64,000 nucleotides of DNA from Ferrimonas aestuarii. GTDB lineage: Bacteria; Pseudomonadota; Gammaproteobacteria; Enterobacterales; Shewanellaceae. The position numbers and the translations under genes are program-made. The stretch spans positions 62,001 to 126,000 of the forward strand of contig NZ_SWCJ01000001.1 in NCBI RefSeq assembly GCF_005116665.1. The letters are read 5' to 3'. The number at the start of each line of letters is the position of its first letter. Positions within the stretch are counted from its first letter, which is position 1. Positions 38,843 through 47,902 of this stretch are shown here, piece after piece. Below the pieces are notes generated by a model. That model ran no database searches and had not been told where the DNA came from. It worked only from the letters and a program-made list of their open reading frames with translations.

Positions 38843-38879
38843 TGCCTGTCATCTGAATCCCCTCAATTCGCATTTTCGG

Positions 38880-38913
38880 TTAACATTCGCTAGCATACTG
38901 TTTATCCATACAG
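38880..38913 (+). promoter_or_regulatory. LexA box over the topB promoter
   Basis: CTGTTTATCCATACAG (38898-38913) fits CTGT-N8-ACAG with the flanking TA of the extended SOS consensus. It overlaps the -10 (TATCCA, 38903-38908) of a promoter with -35 TTAACA (38880-38885) and a 17-base spacer, 23 bases before topB. Confidence 0.75.
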
Positions 38914-38935
38914 TCATTTGTCGAATCAGTGAGTC

Positions 38936-40936
38936 ATGAAACTCTACATTGCCGAAAAACCCAGTCTAGGACGTGCCATTGCTGCGGTTTTGCCTAAACC
39001 CCATAAGAAACAGGAAGGCTATATCGAGCTTGGAAATGGCGATTGCGTCAGTTGGTGTGTGGGGCATCTACTGGAGCAAGCTGAGCCCGGTGATTACAAC
39101 GACAGTTGGCAGCAGTGGCGTGAAGAGAGCTTGCCCATGGTGCCTGAGCAGTGGCGGCTGAAAACCCGCAAGGGCTGCCACAAGCAGCTGATGGTGCTAA
39201 AAAAACTGATTGGACAATCCCAGCAGCTGGTGCACGCTGGCGATCCGGACAGAGAGGGGCAACTGTTGGTGGATGAGGTGATTCATCACCTTAAGGTGCC
39301 AAAAACCAAACAGCAGGCAATGCAGCGCCTGTTGGTCAGCGATCTCACCCCAGCTGCGGTTACTAAAGCGCTGTCAGCACTGCGCCCTAACAGTGAGTTT
39401 AGTTCGCTGTCGGTATCGGCTTTGGCCCGCTCCCGCGCAGACTGGCTCTATGGCCTTAACATGACTCGAGCGTACACATTGCAGGGACGCAAGGTAAATT
39501 ACTCTGGTGTGCTCAGTGTCGGCCGAGTGCAGACTCCCTTGCTTGGCTTGGTGGTTCGTCGTGACAAAGCCATTGAACAGTTTCAATCAAAGGCGTTCTT
39601 TGAGGTGTTAGCGCATCTACAGACGCAAGACAAAGAGCCTTTCAGTGCCAAGTGGTGCCCTAGTGAAGCGTGTCAGCCCTACATGGATGAAGAGGGCAGA
39701 GTGTTAGTGCGCAAATTGGCTGAAACCGTGGTGCGCCGCATCGACAATCAGCCTGGCAAGGTGACTAAGGTCGACCGCAAGCGCAAATCTCAAGGGGCTC
39801 CTTTGCCCTATAATCTATCTTCGCTTCAGATCGATGCCGCTAAGCGTTTTGGCTTCAGTGCTCAGCAGGTACTGGACATAGCTCAGAGCCTGTATGAACG
39901 CCATAACCTCATCACCTACCCACGTTCTGACAGTCGCCATCTTCCTAAGCAGCAACATGGGGATGCGCCTCAAGTTGGGGCGGCCATTGGCAATCACTGT
40001 TCTGAGTTGTCTCAAGGAGTGACCAATGCCGATTTTAGCCGTCGAAATCGCGCCTGGAATGACAGTAAAGTAGAAGCACACCATGCCATCATTCCAACCA
40101 GTAAAGGCGGCAGTGCCAAGCTCAGTGCCGATGAAGCTAAGCTATATCAGCAGATTGCCCGTCAGTATCTGCTGCAGTTTTACAGCGATTATCGCTTTGA
40201 TGAGACCAAAGTTGAGGTTGAGGTCGCTGGGGGGAAGTTTGCGGCTCAGTCTAAGGTGCCGGTGGATCTTGGCTGGAAGCAGTTAATGCCTCAGAAAAAG
40301 CAACCAGATTCAGCATCAACCAGCAATAAGCCAGGGGAGGCTGCAGAGGAGCAAAGCCGCGAACACCAGACCCAACTGCCGCACTTGGAGGTAGGGCAAT
40401 CTCTGCACTGTTTGGGCGGAGAGATTCTCGATAAACAAACCCAACCCCCCAAGCACTTTACCGATGCCACGTTGCTGGCGGCGATGACCAACATCGCCAG
40501 CCACGTCAGCGATCCAAAGATTAAAGCCATCCTTAAGGAGACCGATGGCCTCGGTACCGAAGCTACCCGTGCGGGCATCATTGAGCTTTTGTTTAAGCGA
40601 GGCTTTTTGATTCGTCAGGGCAAACAGATTCGAGCCAGTGACAGTGGTCGCGGCCTGATTGACAGCCTGCCTGAGATCGCAACCACACCGGATATGACCG
40701 CCAGTTGGGAGTCTAACCTCGAAGCCATGGTGGCTCGTCAATTCAGTTATCAACAGTTCATGGGGCAATTGGAACAGACGTTGTCGCAGCTGGTTATCGA
40801 AGCCAAAGGACACATACCGGAATCTTTGCGTGGTGTGAAAGCCCCAACAAAACGAAAATTCAAAGGGGGGGCAAAGCGCAAGGGGCGAAGTAAAACGTCA
40901 GCGGGAACGAAGGCAGGAGGTAAAGGAAAAAGCTAG
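38936..40936 (+). CDS. topB: DNA topoisomerase III
   Basis: Type IA topoisomerase that decatenates DNA. Toprim domain (MKLYIAEKPSLGRAIA; HAGDPDREGQLL), catalytic Tyr in LITYPRSDSRHLP (about residue 329), and a basic Lys/Gly-rich C-terminal tail (RKFKGGAKRKGRSK). 666 aa, like E. coli TopB. The gene lies behind a LexA box, which is not the case in E. coli, and works with RecQ in recombination intermediates in that organism. Confidence 0.95.
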   Translation: MKLYIAEKPSLGRAIAAVLPKPHKKQEGYIELGNGDCVSWCVGHLLEQAEPGDYNDSWQQWREESLPMVPEQWRLKTRKGCHKQLMVLKKLIGQSQQLVHAGDPDREGQLLVDEVIHHLKVPKTKQQAMQRLLVSDLTPAAVTKALSALRPNSEFSSLSVSALARSRADWLYGLNMTRAYTLQGRKVNYSGVLSVGRVQTPLLGLVVRRDKAIEQFQSKAFFEVLAHLQTQDKEPFSAKWCPSEACQPYMDEEGRVLVRKLAETVVRRIDNQPGKVTKVDRKRKSQGAPLPYNLSSLQIDAAKRFGFSAQQVLDIAQSLYERHNLITYPRSDSRHLPKQQHGDAPQVGAAIGNHCSELSQGVTNADFSRRNRAWNDSKVEAHHAIIPTSKGGSAKLSADEAKLYQQIARQYLLQFYSDYRFDETKVEVEVAGGKFAAQSKVPVDLGWKQLMPQKKQPDSASTSNKPGEAAEEQSREHQTQLPHLEVGQSLHCLGGEILDKQTQPPKHFTDATLLAAMTNIASHVSDPKIKAILKETDGLGTEATRAGIIELLFKRGFLIRQGKQIRASDSGRGLIDSLPEIATTPDMTASWESNLEAMVARQFSYQQFMGQLEQTLSQLVIEAKGHIPESLRGVKAPTKRKFKGGAKRKGRSKTSAGTKAGGKGKS

Positions 40937-40976
40937 GTGACAGTGGTTTATTCTCGCATTCTAATAGTTTGCGAAG

Positions 40977-40992
40977 CGCACTCTAGAGTGCG
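40977..40992. other. 16-base perfect palindrome after topB
   Basis: CGCACTCTAGAGTGCG. It may be the topB terminator stem (weak T content follows) or an operator for the downstream yjjI gene. The rest of 40937-41131 shows nothing else. Confidence 0.45.
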
Positions 40993-41131
40993 ATTTCTGC
41001 TCTTCTTGTCAGGGATGTGTGATCTGGCTAACGAATCCCAGACCAGAGCGCATTTGAGCAGCGCCCTTAGATGCAAGAGTGAGTAGACTCAGAATCAGAA
41101 ATAGTCTGATGAATTCCACTCGGGTGATCCC

Positions 41132-42682
41132 ATGACGCAGTTCGAGCAGTTACAACAACACGCCCTCGCTCACATTACCAATCCTCGTTTAACCACCAGC
41201 CAAAAGCAGTTGTTGCTATCTCAACTGCTTGAGGCCAATCTGCCAAAAAATGATTTCTCTCCTCGAGTGGCTGAGGCGGTAGAGAGTGGGTTATTGCACG
41301 ACATGTTTGAGAGCCCGTCGCCGTTTAAGCCTCGTTATGTGTTGCCTGATTACCAAAAAGCCCTTAAGCAAGGCAGTGAGTTTCTGGAACTGGATTCGCC
41401 AGCGGATCTGGATGAAGCACTGAATTTCCTCGCAATCTTGTATCAACAGGTGCCTTCGGTGACCACCTATCCGGTTTACCTCGGCCAACTGGATACTCTG
41501 CTTGAGCCTTTTGTGGACGATAACCTGACGGACGCTCAGCTGCATAAGAAGCTAACCCTGTTTTGGCAACTTCTGGATCGCACCCTGCCTGACTCGTTCG
41601 TGCACGCCAATGTCGGCCCTCAAGACAGCCGCGTGGGACGAATGATCTTGACCGTGGACGCCGAGCTTAAGCAGTCGGTGCCCAATCTTACCTATCGCTA
41701 TGATGCCAGCATCAGTAGCGACGCCATGCTGCAGCAGGCGGTGGATGGCATCATCGCCTGTAACAAGCCTCATATTGCCAATCATCAGGCCATTGCCGCC
41801 GATTTCAGCGGTGATTATGGGGTGGCCAGTTGCTACAACGCGCTGCCATTAGGGGGCGGAGCCCACACCTTGATGCGCCTTAATCTGGCCAATAGCTTCG
41901 CTTACTGTGATGGTAGTCTTGAGGATTACCTAGAGCGCAGCGTTGAGATATGCACCGAACTGATGGTGGAGGCGATGAGTCACCGTATCAACTTCTTGGT
42001 TGAGCAGTCGCAGTTTTTCCAAACCCACTTCCTGTGCCAGGAAGGGGTCATCGCACTGGAAAACTTTACCGCCATGTTTGGTATCTACGGGCTGGCGGAG
42101 TTGGTGAATCAGTTGATGGACGCCCAAGGTAAATCCGGCCGCTACGGTTTGGATGAGCAAGCCAATCAAGTGGGGCTGCAAATTGTGGCGGCCTATCAAC
42201 AGCGAGTGGCTAAGGTGAAGATGAAGCACTGCGCCGATGAGCGGTTGGCCTTCCACTCTCAGTCAGGGATCTCCTGCGATAAGGAGGAGACCGCCGGTAC
42301 TCGCATTCCAACCGGTATGGAGCCCGATACCCTAAGCCACATCAAAGCCTGCGCGCCCATGCACCAGTATTTTGATAGTGGCATCAGTGACATCTTTGGG
42401 TTAGAGCCCACCATTCGCAACAACCCTCAAGCACTGACCCGATTGGTCAAAGGTGGTTTTGGGTTAGGCCTTAAGATGTTCACTGCAAACCTGTCAGACA
42501 ACGATCTGGTGCGAGTGACCGGCTTTATGGTGAAAAAGTCCGATATTGATAAGTTCCGCCAACAGAATGAGCGTCATAACTCCACCTGCCTTGGGGCAGA
42601 AGCGGTCGATGTGGTCAAGATTCTGGAGCGTCAAGCTCGAGTGGTGAATCTGGAGCAGCACCCATCGAGCCTATGGAAATAA
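41132..42682 (+). CDS. yjjI: YjjI-type glycyl radical enzyme
   Basis: 516 aa. The C-terminal glycyl-radical motif RVTGF is at about residues 461-465, and a candidate thiyl-radical Cys is near 234 (GVASCYNALPLGG). This matches the YjjI (DUF3029) branch of glycyl radical enzymes, whose reaction I cannot assign. Oxygen-sensitive, so expected to act without oxygen. Its activase gene yjjW follows after 8 bases. No FNR site was found in the preceding 195 bases. Confidence 0.88.
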   Translation: MTQFEQLQQHALAHITNPRLTTSQKQLLLSQLLEANLPKNDFSPRVAEAVESGLLHDMFESPSPFKPRYVLPDYQKALKQGSEFLELDSPADLDEALNFLAILYQQVPSVTTYPVYLGQLDTLLEPFVDDNLTDAQLHKKLTLFWQLLDRTLPDSFVHANVGPQDSRVGRMILTVDAELKQSVPNLTYRYDASISSDAMLQQAVDGIIACNKPHIANHQAIAADFSGDYGVASCYNALPLGGGAHTLMRLNLANSFAYCDGSLEDYLERSVEICTELMVEAMSHRINFLVEQSQFFQTHFLCQEGVIALENFTAMFGIYGLAELVNQLMDAQGKSGRYGLDEQANQVGLQIVAAYQQRVAKVKMKHCADERLAFHSQSGISCDKEETAGTRIPTGMEPDTLSHIKACAPMHQYFDSGISDIFGLEPTIRNNPQALTRLVKGGFGLGLKMFTANLSDNDLVRVTGFMVKKSDIDKFRQQNERHNSTCLGAEAVDVVKILERQARVVNLEQHPSSLWK

Positions 42683-42690
42683 CGCCATAG

Positions 42691-43623
42691 ATGCCGATCT
42701 CTTCAATCCGGCCTTTGGGCAAAACAGAGACAACAGCAGCGACGCTTACGGCGTCGCTGTCGCGTATTCTGCCATTCAGTTGTGTGGATGGTCCTGGCAG
42801 CCGTATGGTGTTGTTTTTCCAGGGCTGCAACATGAACTGTGGCAGTTGCCACAATCCGCAAACCATTGGGTTGTGCAATCATTGTGGCGATTGCGTTAGC
42901 CATTGCCAGCACGGTGCCCTTAGCCTCATTCGAGGCGTCGGTCAGCGTAAACGACTGGAGTGCGACGCCAGCCTCTGCCAAAGCTGCGATGCCTGCATCG
43001 AGCATTGCAGTCGCAGTGGTAACCCAAGTGCAAAAAGGTTGCGTGTCGATGAGGTGGTCGACAAGGTGCGGGACAATGCGCCATTGCTTGACGGCATCAC
43101 CTTCTCTGGCGGCGAGGCCAGCTTGCAGCGCCGCTTTATCGTCGCGTTATGTCGAAAGCTTAAACAGGATCCTGAGTGCCAGCACCTTGGTCGCCTACTC
43201 GACTCCAATGGCCTACTTGCTGTGCAGCATTGGCCAGAGCTCATGAGCCATTGTGATGGGGTGATGCTGGACATCAAAGCCATCGATGATTCGCTGCATC
43301 GCACCTTAACAGGACGAAGTAATCATCAAGTTCTGGCGTCTGCTCGATGGCTCGCGGATAACAACAAGCTTACTGAGCTTCGCTGGTTAGTCATCGAAGG
43401 GGTTAACGACAGTCAGGCGGAACTGGACGGGATCATAGCGCTTTATGAAAAGTTGTCGGCGCGAATGGAAGCTACGCTGCCACTGCGGTTAAACGCGTTT
43501 CGCCACCATGGCGTTCGTACGGAGTTTGCCGCAACCTACCGCGCCACCTCAGACGAGCGCATGGCGCAAATCACGGCCAAGCTGGCTGAGGCGGGCGTGT
43601 ACTGCTACTCCACAACCGATTAG
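42691..43623 (+). CDS. yjjW: YjjW-type glycyl radical enzyme activase (radical SAM)
   Basis: 310 aa. Radical SAM CxxxCxxC in FQGCNMNCGSC (about residues 49-56), then a ferredoxin-like insert with two Cys clusters (CNHCGDCVSHC and CQSCDACIEHC), then the TFSGGEA glycine-rich stretch. It generates the glycyl radical on YjjI. The start is not well marked: there is no strong ribosome site and the N-terminus is about 20 residues longer than I expect for E. coli YjjW. Confidence 0.9.
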   Translation: MPISSIRPLGKTETTAATLTASLSRILPFSCVDGPGSRMVLFFQGCNMNCGSCHNPQTIGLCNHCGDCVSHCQHGALSLIRGVGQRKRLECDASLCQSCDACIEHCSRSGNPSAKRLRVDEVVDKVRDNAPLLDGITFSGGEASLQRRFIVALCRKLKQDPECQHLGRLLDSNGLLAVQHWPELMSHCDGVMLDIKAIDDSLHRTLTGRSNHQVLASARWLADNNKLTELRWLVIEGVNDSQAELDGIIALYEKLSARMEATLPLRLNAFRHHGVRTEFAATYRATSDERMAQITAKLAEAGVYCYSTTD

Positions 43624-43644
43624 TTTGTGGCTGGCAAGGGTGGT

Positions 43645-43788
43645 TTAAACGCCGAGATCGGAAAAATCTTCAATCCCTTTTGGTACTTCGCAGAAGCGCT
43701 CAATGTAAGCAACAACTCCGACGCCAACGCTAAGAACGGTGACTGCAGTAAGTAAGAAATGCACGATAGCGGTGATGGCAACAGGCAT
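43645..43788 (-). CDS. 47-residue single-pass membrane protein
   Basis: Unrecognised small protein. ATG at 43788 has a strong GGAGG 5 bases upstream, which decides the start over longer in-frame openings (43854). One hydrophobic helix (ITAIVHFLLTAVTVLSVGVGVVAYI, about residues 4-28), then a short acidic tail ending IEDFSDLGV. Convergent with yjjW, whose stop is 22 bases away. Not a fragment of a larger gene as far as can be seen. Confidence 0.6.
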   Translation of the reverse strand: MPVAITAIVHFLLTAVTVLSVGVGVVAYIERFCEVPKGIEDFSDLGV

Positions 43789-43963
43789 GGTGACCTCCAA
43801 AACGTAAATTGATGCCGTTTCGCAGAGCCGATATCGTCCTGACAGGGCTTCCATCCAATGATGCGATGACGGAATATTTTGTTCATGGTTAGAATATCGC
43901 CAAGATTTAGATAAAACACTCTAAATCGACGAGAGCGAGGTCACGTTTTGAACAATAAATTCA

Positions 43964-44209
43964 CAAGGGTCTGTTGATCTTTTGGGGTGAAATTTTGGTC
44001 TAGGATAACGGCTTTTAATCAAGGAAAACGATTGAAGGCATAGTGGTTCTACGTCGAAATCGTTTGACGCAGAGTAGAAGCCGTTAGCCAGACCCCGCAG
44101 GGCGCCTAGCAACCTTTTTTTCGCTATCTACATGATGCACTCTGTTAGATTCAGAATGAAAGGCCAATTTGTAGCGCAAAAATAAGCATGAAAGGTCAAC
44201 AGACCCTAG
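43964..44209. mobile_element. MITE-like element with terminal inverted repeats
   Basis: About 245 bases bounded by 18-base inverted ends: AGGGTCTGTTGATCTTTT at 43966-43983 and its near-complement at 44190-44207 (two mismatches). No transposase frame. Inside, AACGGCTT/AAGCCGTT and AACGATT/AATCGTT segments form a long stem. I see no clear target-site duplication. It occupies most of the 436 bases between the small membrane protein start and the exonuclease gene. Confidence 0.6.
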
Positions 44210-44224
44210 TAAGAGAATTACTTA

Positions 44225-44848
44225 ATGAACCCAGATAAAACCTTGGCCATGGTTCCGGCAGATACCCTAGTGGTATTGGATTTTGAGACCACCGGGCTCT
44301 CACCTAACATGGGCGATCGCGCCATTGAGATCGGGGCAGTGAAGCTTGAGCGAGGGCAGGTGATTGATCGCTTCAGCCAACTGATGAATCCGGGATTTCG
44401 GGTCAGCCGCTTTATTGAAGATTACACCGGCATCAGTAACGCCATGTTGGCCGAGGCGCCCAGTTGCGCCGAGGTGATGTCCCAGTTTGCTCAGTTTATC
44501 GATGGCTGCAATTTAGTGGCCCATAACGCCTCATTTGATAAGCGCTTTTTAGACGCAGAGCTCGATTACATCGGTAGCGGATATTCTGGGGAGTTTGTCT
44601 GTTCCCTATTGGTGGCTCGCCGTCTTTACCCAGAAGCGCCCAGTCACAAATTGGGCGAGTTGGTTGCCTATAAAAATCTCACCCACGATGGTGTGTTCCA
44701 CCGTGCATTGGCGGACTCAGAGATGACCGCGCAGCTGTGGTTAGCGATGCTGGCGGATACCCAAAAGCCACAGCTGAGTTTTGCTCAGATTCATAAGCTG
44801 TCCAAAACCCCCAAGGCCAAAGTTCCCTTATATCTGTCAACTTTGTAA
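44225..44848 (+). CDS. DEDDh 3'-5' exonuclease (DnaQ-like)
   Basis: 207 aa. All exonuclease motifs are present: DFETTG (ExoI), HNASFDKRF (ExoII) and HRALADSEMT (ExoIII, His five residues before the Asp). Stand-alone DnaQ-like proofreading-type nuclease; whether it degrades DNA or RNA cannot be told. It starts 15 bases after the MITE-like element, which may have replaced its promoter. Confidence 0.9.
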   Translation: MNPDKTLAMVPADTLVVLDFETTGLSPNMGDRAIEIGAVKLERGQVIDRFSQLMNPGFRVSRFIEDYTGISNAMLAEAPSCAEVMSQFAQFIDGCNLVAHNASFDKRFLDAELDYIGSGYSGEFVCSLLVARRLYPEAPSHKLGELVAYKNLTHDGVFHRALADSEMTAQLWLAMLADTQKPQLSFAQIHKLSKTPKAKVPLYLSTL

Positions 44849-44934
44849 CACTTATGGGCTGTAACTAAGTTCAGAATTTACGCTATGCTGGGGTGTGATT
44901 AAAATTAGCTCAATCAACGATTTGGGGGAGAAAG

Positions 44935-45672
44935 ATGGATTTTAAAGGCTTACTCAATCAAGTACTTGCGTCCGGTGGTGATCTGGCTAAACAAGCCCAG
45001 CAGGGCTTGGGGCAAGGGAGCAGTAGCTACGGCGCAACAAAAAATACCAGTCAAACAGGCGGCATGTCAGACATGACTAAAGGCGCGATCGGTGGCGCCG
45101 TTGGCGGCAGCCTATTGACCATGCTGATTGGCTCTAAAAAGGGTAAGAAGGTGGGTAAGAAGGTGGCCAAGTTTGGCGGTGCTGCTGCCCTAGGTGCGTT
45201 GGCGCTGAAGGTGTTTAATGACTATCAAGCCAAGCAGGGGCAACCGGTTCAGGAGGCTACTGCGCCAGCCGCTGCGCCTGTGCAATCTGAGCCCCAGCTG
45301 CTGCCGCGCTCCACCAGTTTGGACGCCAACCAGCACTCGATGGTGGTATTAAAAGCGATGATCGCCGCGGCCAAGGCCGATGGCCATGTGGATAACGATG
45401 AGCGTCAGCGGATCCATCAAGCAATGCAAGCCATCGGTGGCAGCGCCGAGTTGACCCAATTTGTGGAGAATGAACTGAATCAGCCGCTGGACCCTGCGGA
45501 TATCGCCAAAGGCGTGCAGAGCCAAGAGGAAGCCGCTGAGGTTTATCTGGCCTCGGTGCTGATGGTGGACGAGCAGAATTTCATGGAGAAAAGTTACTTG
45601 GAAGAGTTGGCGCGTCAGCTAAATATTGCACCGGATCTTGCGATGCAGCTTCAGGCGCAGGTGGTGGCTTAA
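44935..45672 (+). CDS. DUF533/TerB-like protein (YebE family)
   Basis: 245 aa. N-terminal Gln/Gly-rich stretch, a glycine-rich hydrophobic segment (KGAIGGAVGGSLLTMLIGSKKGKKVGKKVAKFGGAAALGALAL), a Pro/Ala linker and a C-terminal TerB-like helical domain (MIAAAKADGHVDNDERQRIHQAM...). This matches DUF533 proteins such as E. coli YebE, inner-membrane associated and of unknown function. Ribosome site GGGGGAG precedes the ATG. Confidence 0.85.
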   Translation: MDFKGLLNQVLASGGDLAKQAQQGLGQGSSSYGATKNTSQTGGMSDMTKGAIGGAVGGSLLTMLIGSKKGKKVGKKVAKFGGAAALGALALKVFNDYQAKQGQPVQEATAPAAAPVQSEPQLLPRSTSLDANQHSMVVLKAMIAAAKADGHVDNDERQRIHQAMQAIGGSAELTQFVENELNQPLDPADIAKGVQSQEEAAEVYLASVLMVDEQNFMEKSYLEELARQLNIAPDLAMQLQAQVVA

Positions 45673-45782
45673 TTCAGGCAGCACAATCGCTCCCTAGTTG
45701 CGTTTTTAGTGGACGAAGCCATGGGCGATGGTTAAGATTTTAGCCGTTGGCAGCCTCAATAGAGGGCAATTTAGGAGTAGCC

Positions 45783-46028
45783 ATGATCTCATCCATTAAC
45801 TCTGGCATGTCGGTAATTCAGCAGTCACAGCAGAGTGTTAATAAAGCCGCATCAACTCTGGCCAGCGCCGAGGTCGCCAATGGCCCGACACCTGAACAGC
45901 CTCAAGCCACGTCCTTGCATGAGCCTCTGGTTGACTTGGTTCAGGCAGAGACATACAGCCGAGCGGGGACCAAAGTGATTGAGACCAGCAATGAGATGTT
46001 GGGCAGCTTGCTGGACATTAAAGTCTAG
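45783..46028 (+). CDS. Small protein with flagellar rod/hook C-terminal-like motif
   Basis: 81 aa from ATG 45783 (GGAG 6 bases upstream; the in-frame 45747 start is not supported). The N-terminus has an SINSGMSVIQQSQQSVNKAASTLA helix; the C-terminal half (LVDLVQAETYSRAGTKVIETSNEMLGSLLDI) closely resembles the C-terminal helix of axial proteins such as FlgB, FlgC and FlgG. It lacks their body and lies far from flagellar genes. Role unknown. Confidence 0.7.
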   Translation: MISSINSGMSVIQQSQQSVNKAASTLASAEVANGPTPEQPQATSLHEPLVDLVQAETYSRAGTKVIETSNEMLGSLLDIKV

Positions 46029-46051
46029 CGTGGTCACAGCCATGAAACATA

Positions 46052-46085
46052 AAGAGCCTCCTTCATCGGAGGCTCTTTGCTTTTA
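46052..46085. terminator. Bidirectional intrinsic terminator
   Basis: AAAGAGCCTCC pairs with GGAGGCTCTTT around a 6-base loop, between convergent genes. Confidence 0.88.
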
Positions 46086-46092
46086 TGCCGCG

Positions 46093-47412
46093 TTATAAAC
46101 TGGCGGGAAGGCCCATGCAACTGGCGTAGTAGCTGGTCGTGGCGGGCCAGTCAGAGAACACCCCGATAACGCCAACCTCTTTTGCCAGAACGTCCAGCAA
46201 CGTTAGCATGTCGCCATCGTTATTGGTGATATCGGTTACCGATTGATAGTACCAGCCACCGCCATTGGCCAGGGGGCCAGAGCGTTCAAGAGTCCAAGTG
46301 ATGATCTGCAGCCCAGCGGCGGTGGCGACTTTGGCATACTCAGAGGGCTCTGGTTGACCGTCGCTGCCGGTTTGCACCAATACCCAGAGTGGTGGAGCGA
46401 TGACTTTAACGCCAGAGTCGACCAGCTCGGCCATAGAGGGAGACCAGCTGTTAGCATCTTGAGGATTAAAGTTTGCCTCAGCATATCGGCCATCCAGATA
46501 GACTGCCTGCTTGCCAAAGCTTGGGTGCTGGGCGATCCAATGTTCCACATCCGTTAAATTAAAGGACTGCGGCCAGACTCGACTGGCATCCACCCCCGCA
46601 GCTTGGTATTCGGCGATCAGTTTGTCGGCGTAGTCTTGCTGACTAAAGCCGTTGAAGGGCATCTCCACCTGAGGGGATTTGAGCTCTGGCGTCATCTTGG
46701 CACCTAGGCTTTTAAACAGCTCGATACTCTCAGCGTGAGTCATCAAGGTGGCGCTGCCGGTATAGAGGTCGGTACGCCAGCTGGCGGTGCCGTCTAGGTA
46801 TTCGGCCACGGTGGTCGCCTTGGGATTGAAAGCGTCCATCTTGCCTTTGAGGGTTTTAAACTGCGCCAGAGTGATGTCGCTGGTGCAGCACTGCGCACTG
46901 GCTGGGGTGTCGGTGGCAGCATCAAATGGGGTAAAAGGCTGCCGACATTGACTGGCTAACTCAGTTTCTAAGATGTTGGTGGTGGTGTGGAGATCGCATT
47001 GAGAGTGGCGGCACACCAGTGCCTGATCCTGAGTAAAGGTGACATCACATTCTAATATGCCGGCGCCCATGCGGTGGGCTGCTAGGTAGGACTCTTTGGT
47101 GTGCTCTGGATATTGCATGGGAGCACCGCGGTGGCCAATGGAGAAATCGGTGCGGTAAAAGGGGCCTTGCTCGCAGGCTTTCAGTGCGGCTTTTAACTCG
47201 CCCTCGTCCATGTTGTTTACCAGAAACTCCGGCCTTGGCCCCAGCTCGACGTTATCGGCTCTGCCGTGGGGCACTTCAACGATCACTGGCACCTCGATGG
47301 TTTCTACTGTGGTGCGTTCGACCGTCTTTTCCACTTCAACCACTTCGACTGAGTCATCATCGCAAGCGGTCAAAAGTAGTGCTGCCAGTGTTATCCCTAA
47401 CTTTACTTTCAT
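46093..47412 (-). CDS. Glycerophosphodiester phosphodiesterase-family lipoprotein
   Basis: 439 aa from ATG 47412 (AAGGA 7-8 bases upstream; a longer open frame to 47565 lacks lipoprotein logic). Lipobox LLLTAC is at about residues 12-17, followed by acidic residues and a Val/Glu-rich stalk. The GDPD catalytic motif is [15 protein letters not shown], with [16 protein letters not shown]. Two Cys-rich stretches suggest disulfides. It probably hydrolyses glycerophosphodiesters at the outer membrane. Confidence 0.9.
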   Translation of the reverse strand: MKVKLGITLAALLLTACDDDSVEVVEVEKTVERTTVETIEVPVIVEVPHGRADNVELGPRPEFLVNNMDEGELKAALKACEQGPFYRTDFSIGHRGAPMQYPEHTKESYLAAHRMGAGILECDVTFTQDQALVCRHSQCDLHTTTNILETELASQCRQPFTPFDAATDTPASAQCCTSDITLAQFKTLKGKMDAFNPKATTVAEYLDGTASWRTDLYTGSATLMTHAESIELFKSLGAKMTPELKSPQVEMPFNGFSQQDYADKLIAEYQAAGVDASRVWPQSFNLTDVEHWIAQHPSFGKQAVYLDGRYAEANFNPQDANSWSPSMAELVDSGVKVIAPPLWVLVQTGSDGQPEPSEYAKVATAAGLQIITWTLERSGPLANGGGWYYQSVTDITNNDGDMLTLLDVLAKEVGVIGVFSDWPATTSYYASCMGLPASL

Positions 47413-47890
47413 CGTTGTTGTCCTTAATCGGTGCTGTTGGTGCTTTGTGTTATGCCAACAGCTCGAGAGGTAAATATACTCGTCTGCGCGATTGCGATAA
47501 TAAGCAATGGGCTTCGGGCTTGTTTTAAAGCCTGACTGTGGTTTCCAAAGTGTCATCAGCAACAATAAGCAGACCCTAGTGGCAGCGACAACCTAGTCAA
47601 CTCCTGTGTCTTTTGCATGAAGCTTGGATGAATATCAGTACCATGATGCTATCGCTTTTTCGGTTTCTTTGAACAATAAAGCGACGGAACACAGGCAAAA
47701 TGGTCTGACAAGTGAACAGGATCACAATCACTCATAAAAAAATCACTAATTTCGACAAATTGCCCGGATTGTTGATTTAGCTGAAATTTTCGCGTTTACC
47801 CTTCTTTTATAGTAAAACCGCACGTCAATTCTGACCCCACGTGTAAATAACAAAAGGAAAGGCTCTAGAGCTAGGCGCTTAGGAGCCTGA
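47413..47890. other. Divergent intergenic region between GDPD and Tsx-like genes
   Basis: 478 bases. It contains a CRP site (47711-47726), a leader inverted repeat AGGCTC/GAGCCT (about 47860-47888) near the tsx-like ribosome site, and a short match AATAAGCA+GACCCTAGT (about 47565-47582) to the right end of the MITE-like element. No gene seen. Confidence 0.6.
47711..47726 (+). promoter_or_regulatory. cAMP-CRP binding site
   Basis: AGTGAACAGGATCACA has both GTGA and TCAC half-sites at 6-base spacing. It lies about 190 bases before the Tsx-like gene; E. coli tsx is also CRP-controlled. Confidence 0.65.
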
Positions 47891-47902
47891 ATGGAGATCT
47901 TA

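Noticed and set aside
43620..43919. 99-residue minus-strand frame overlapping the 47-residue membrane protein
   Set aside because: It lacks a ribosome site and membrane pattern; the overlapping short frame has a strong GGAGG and a clean helix.
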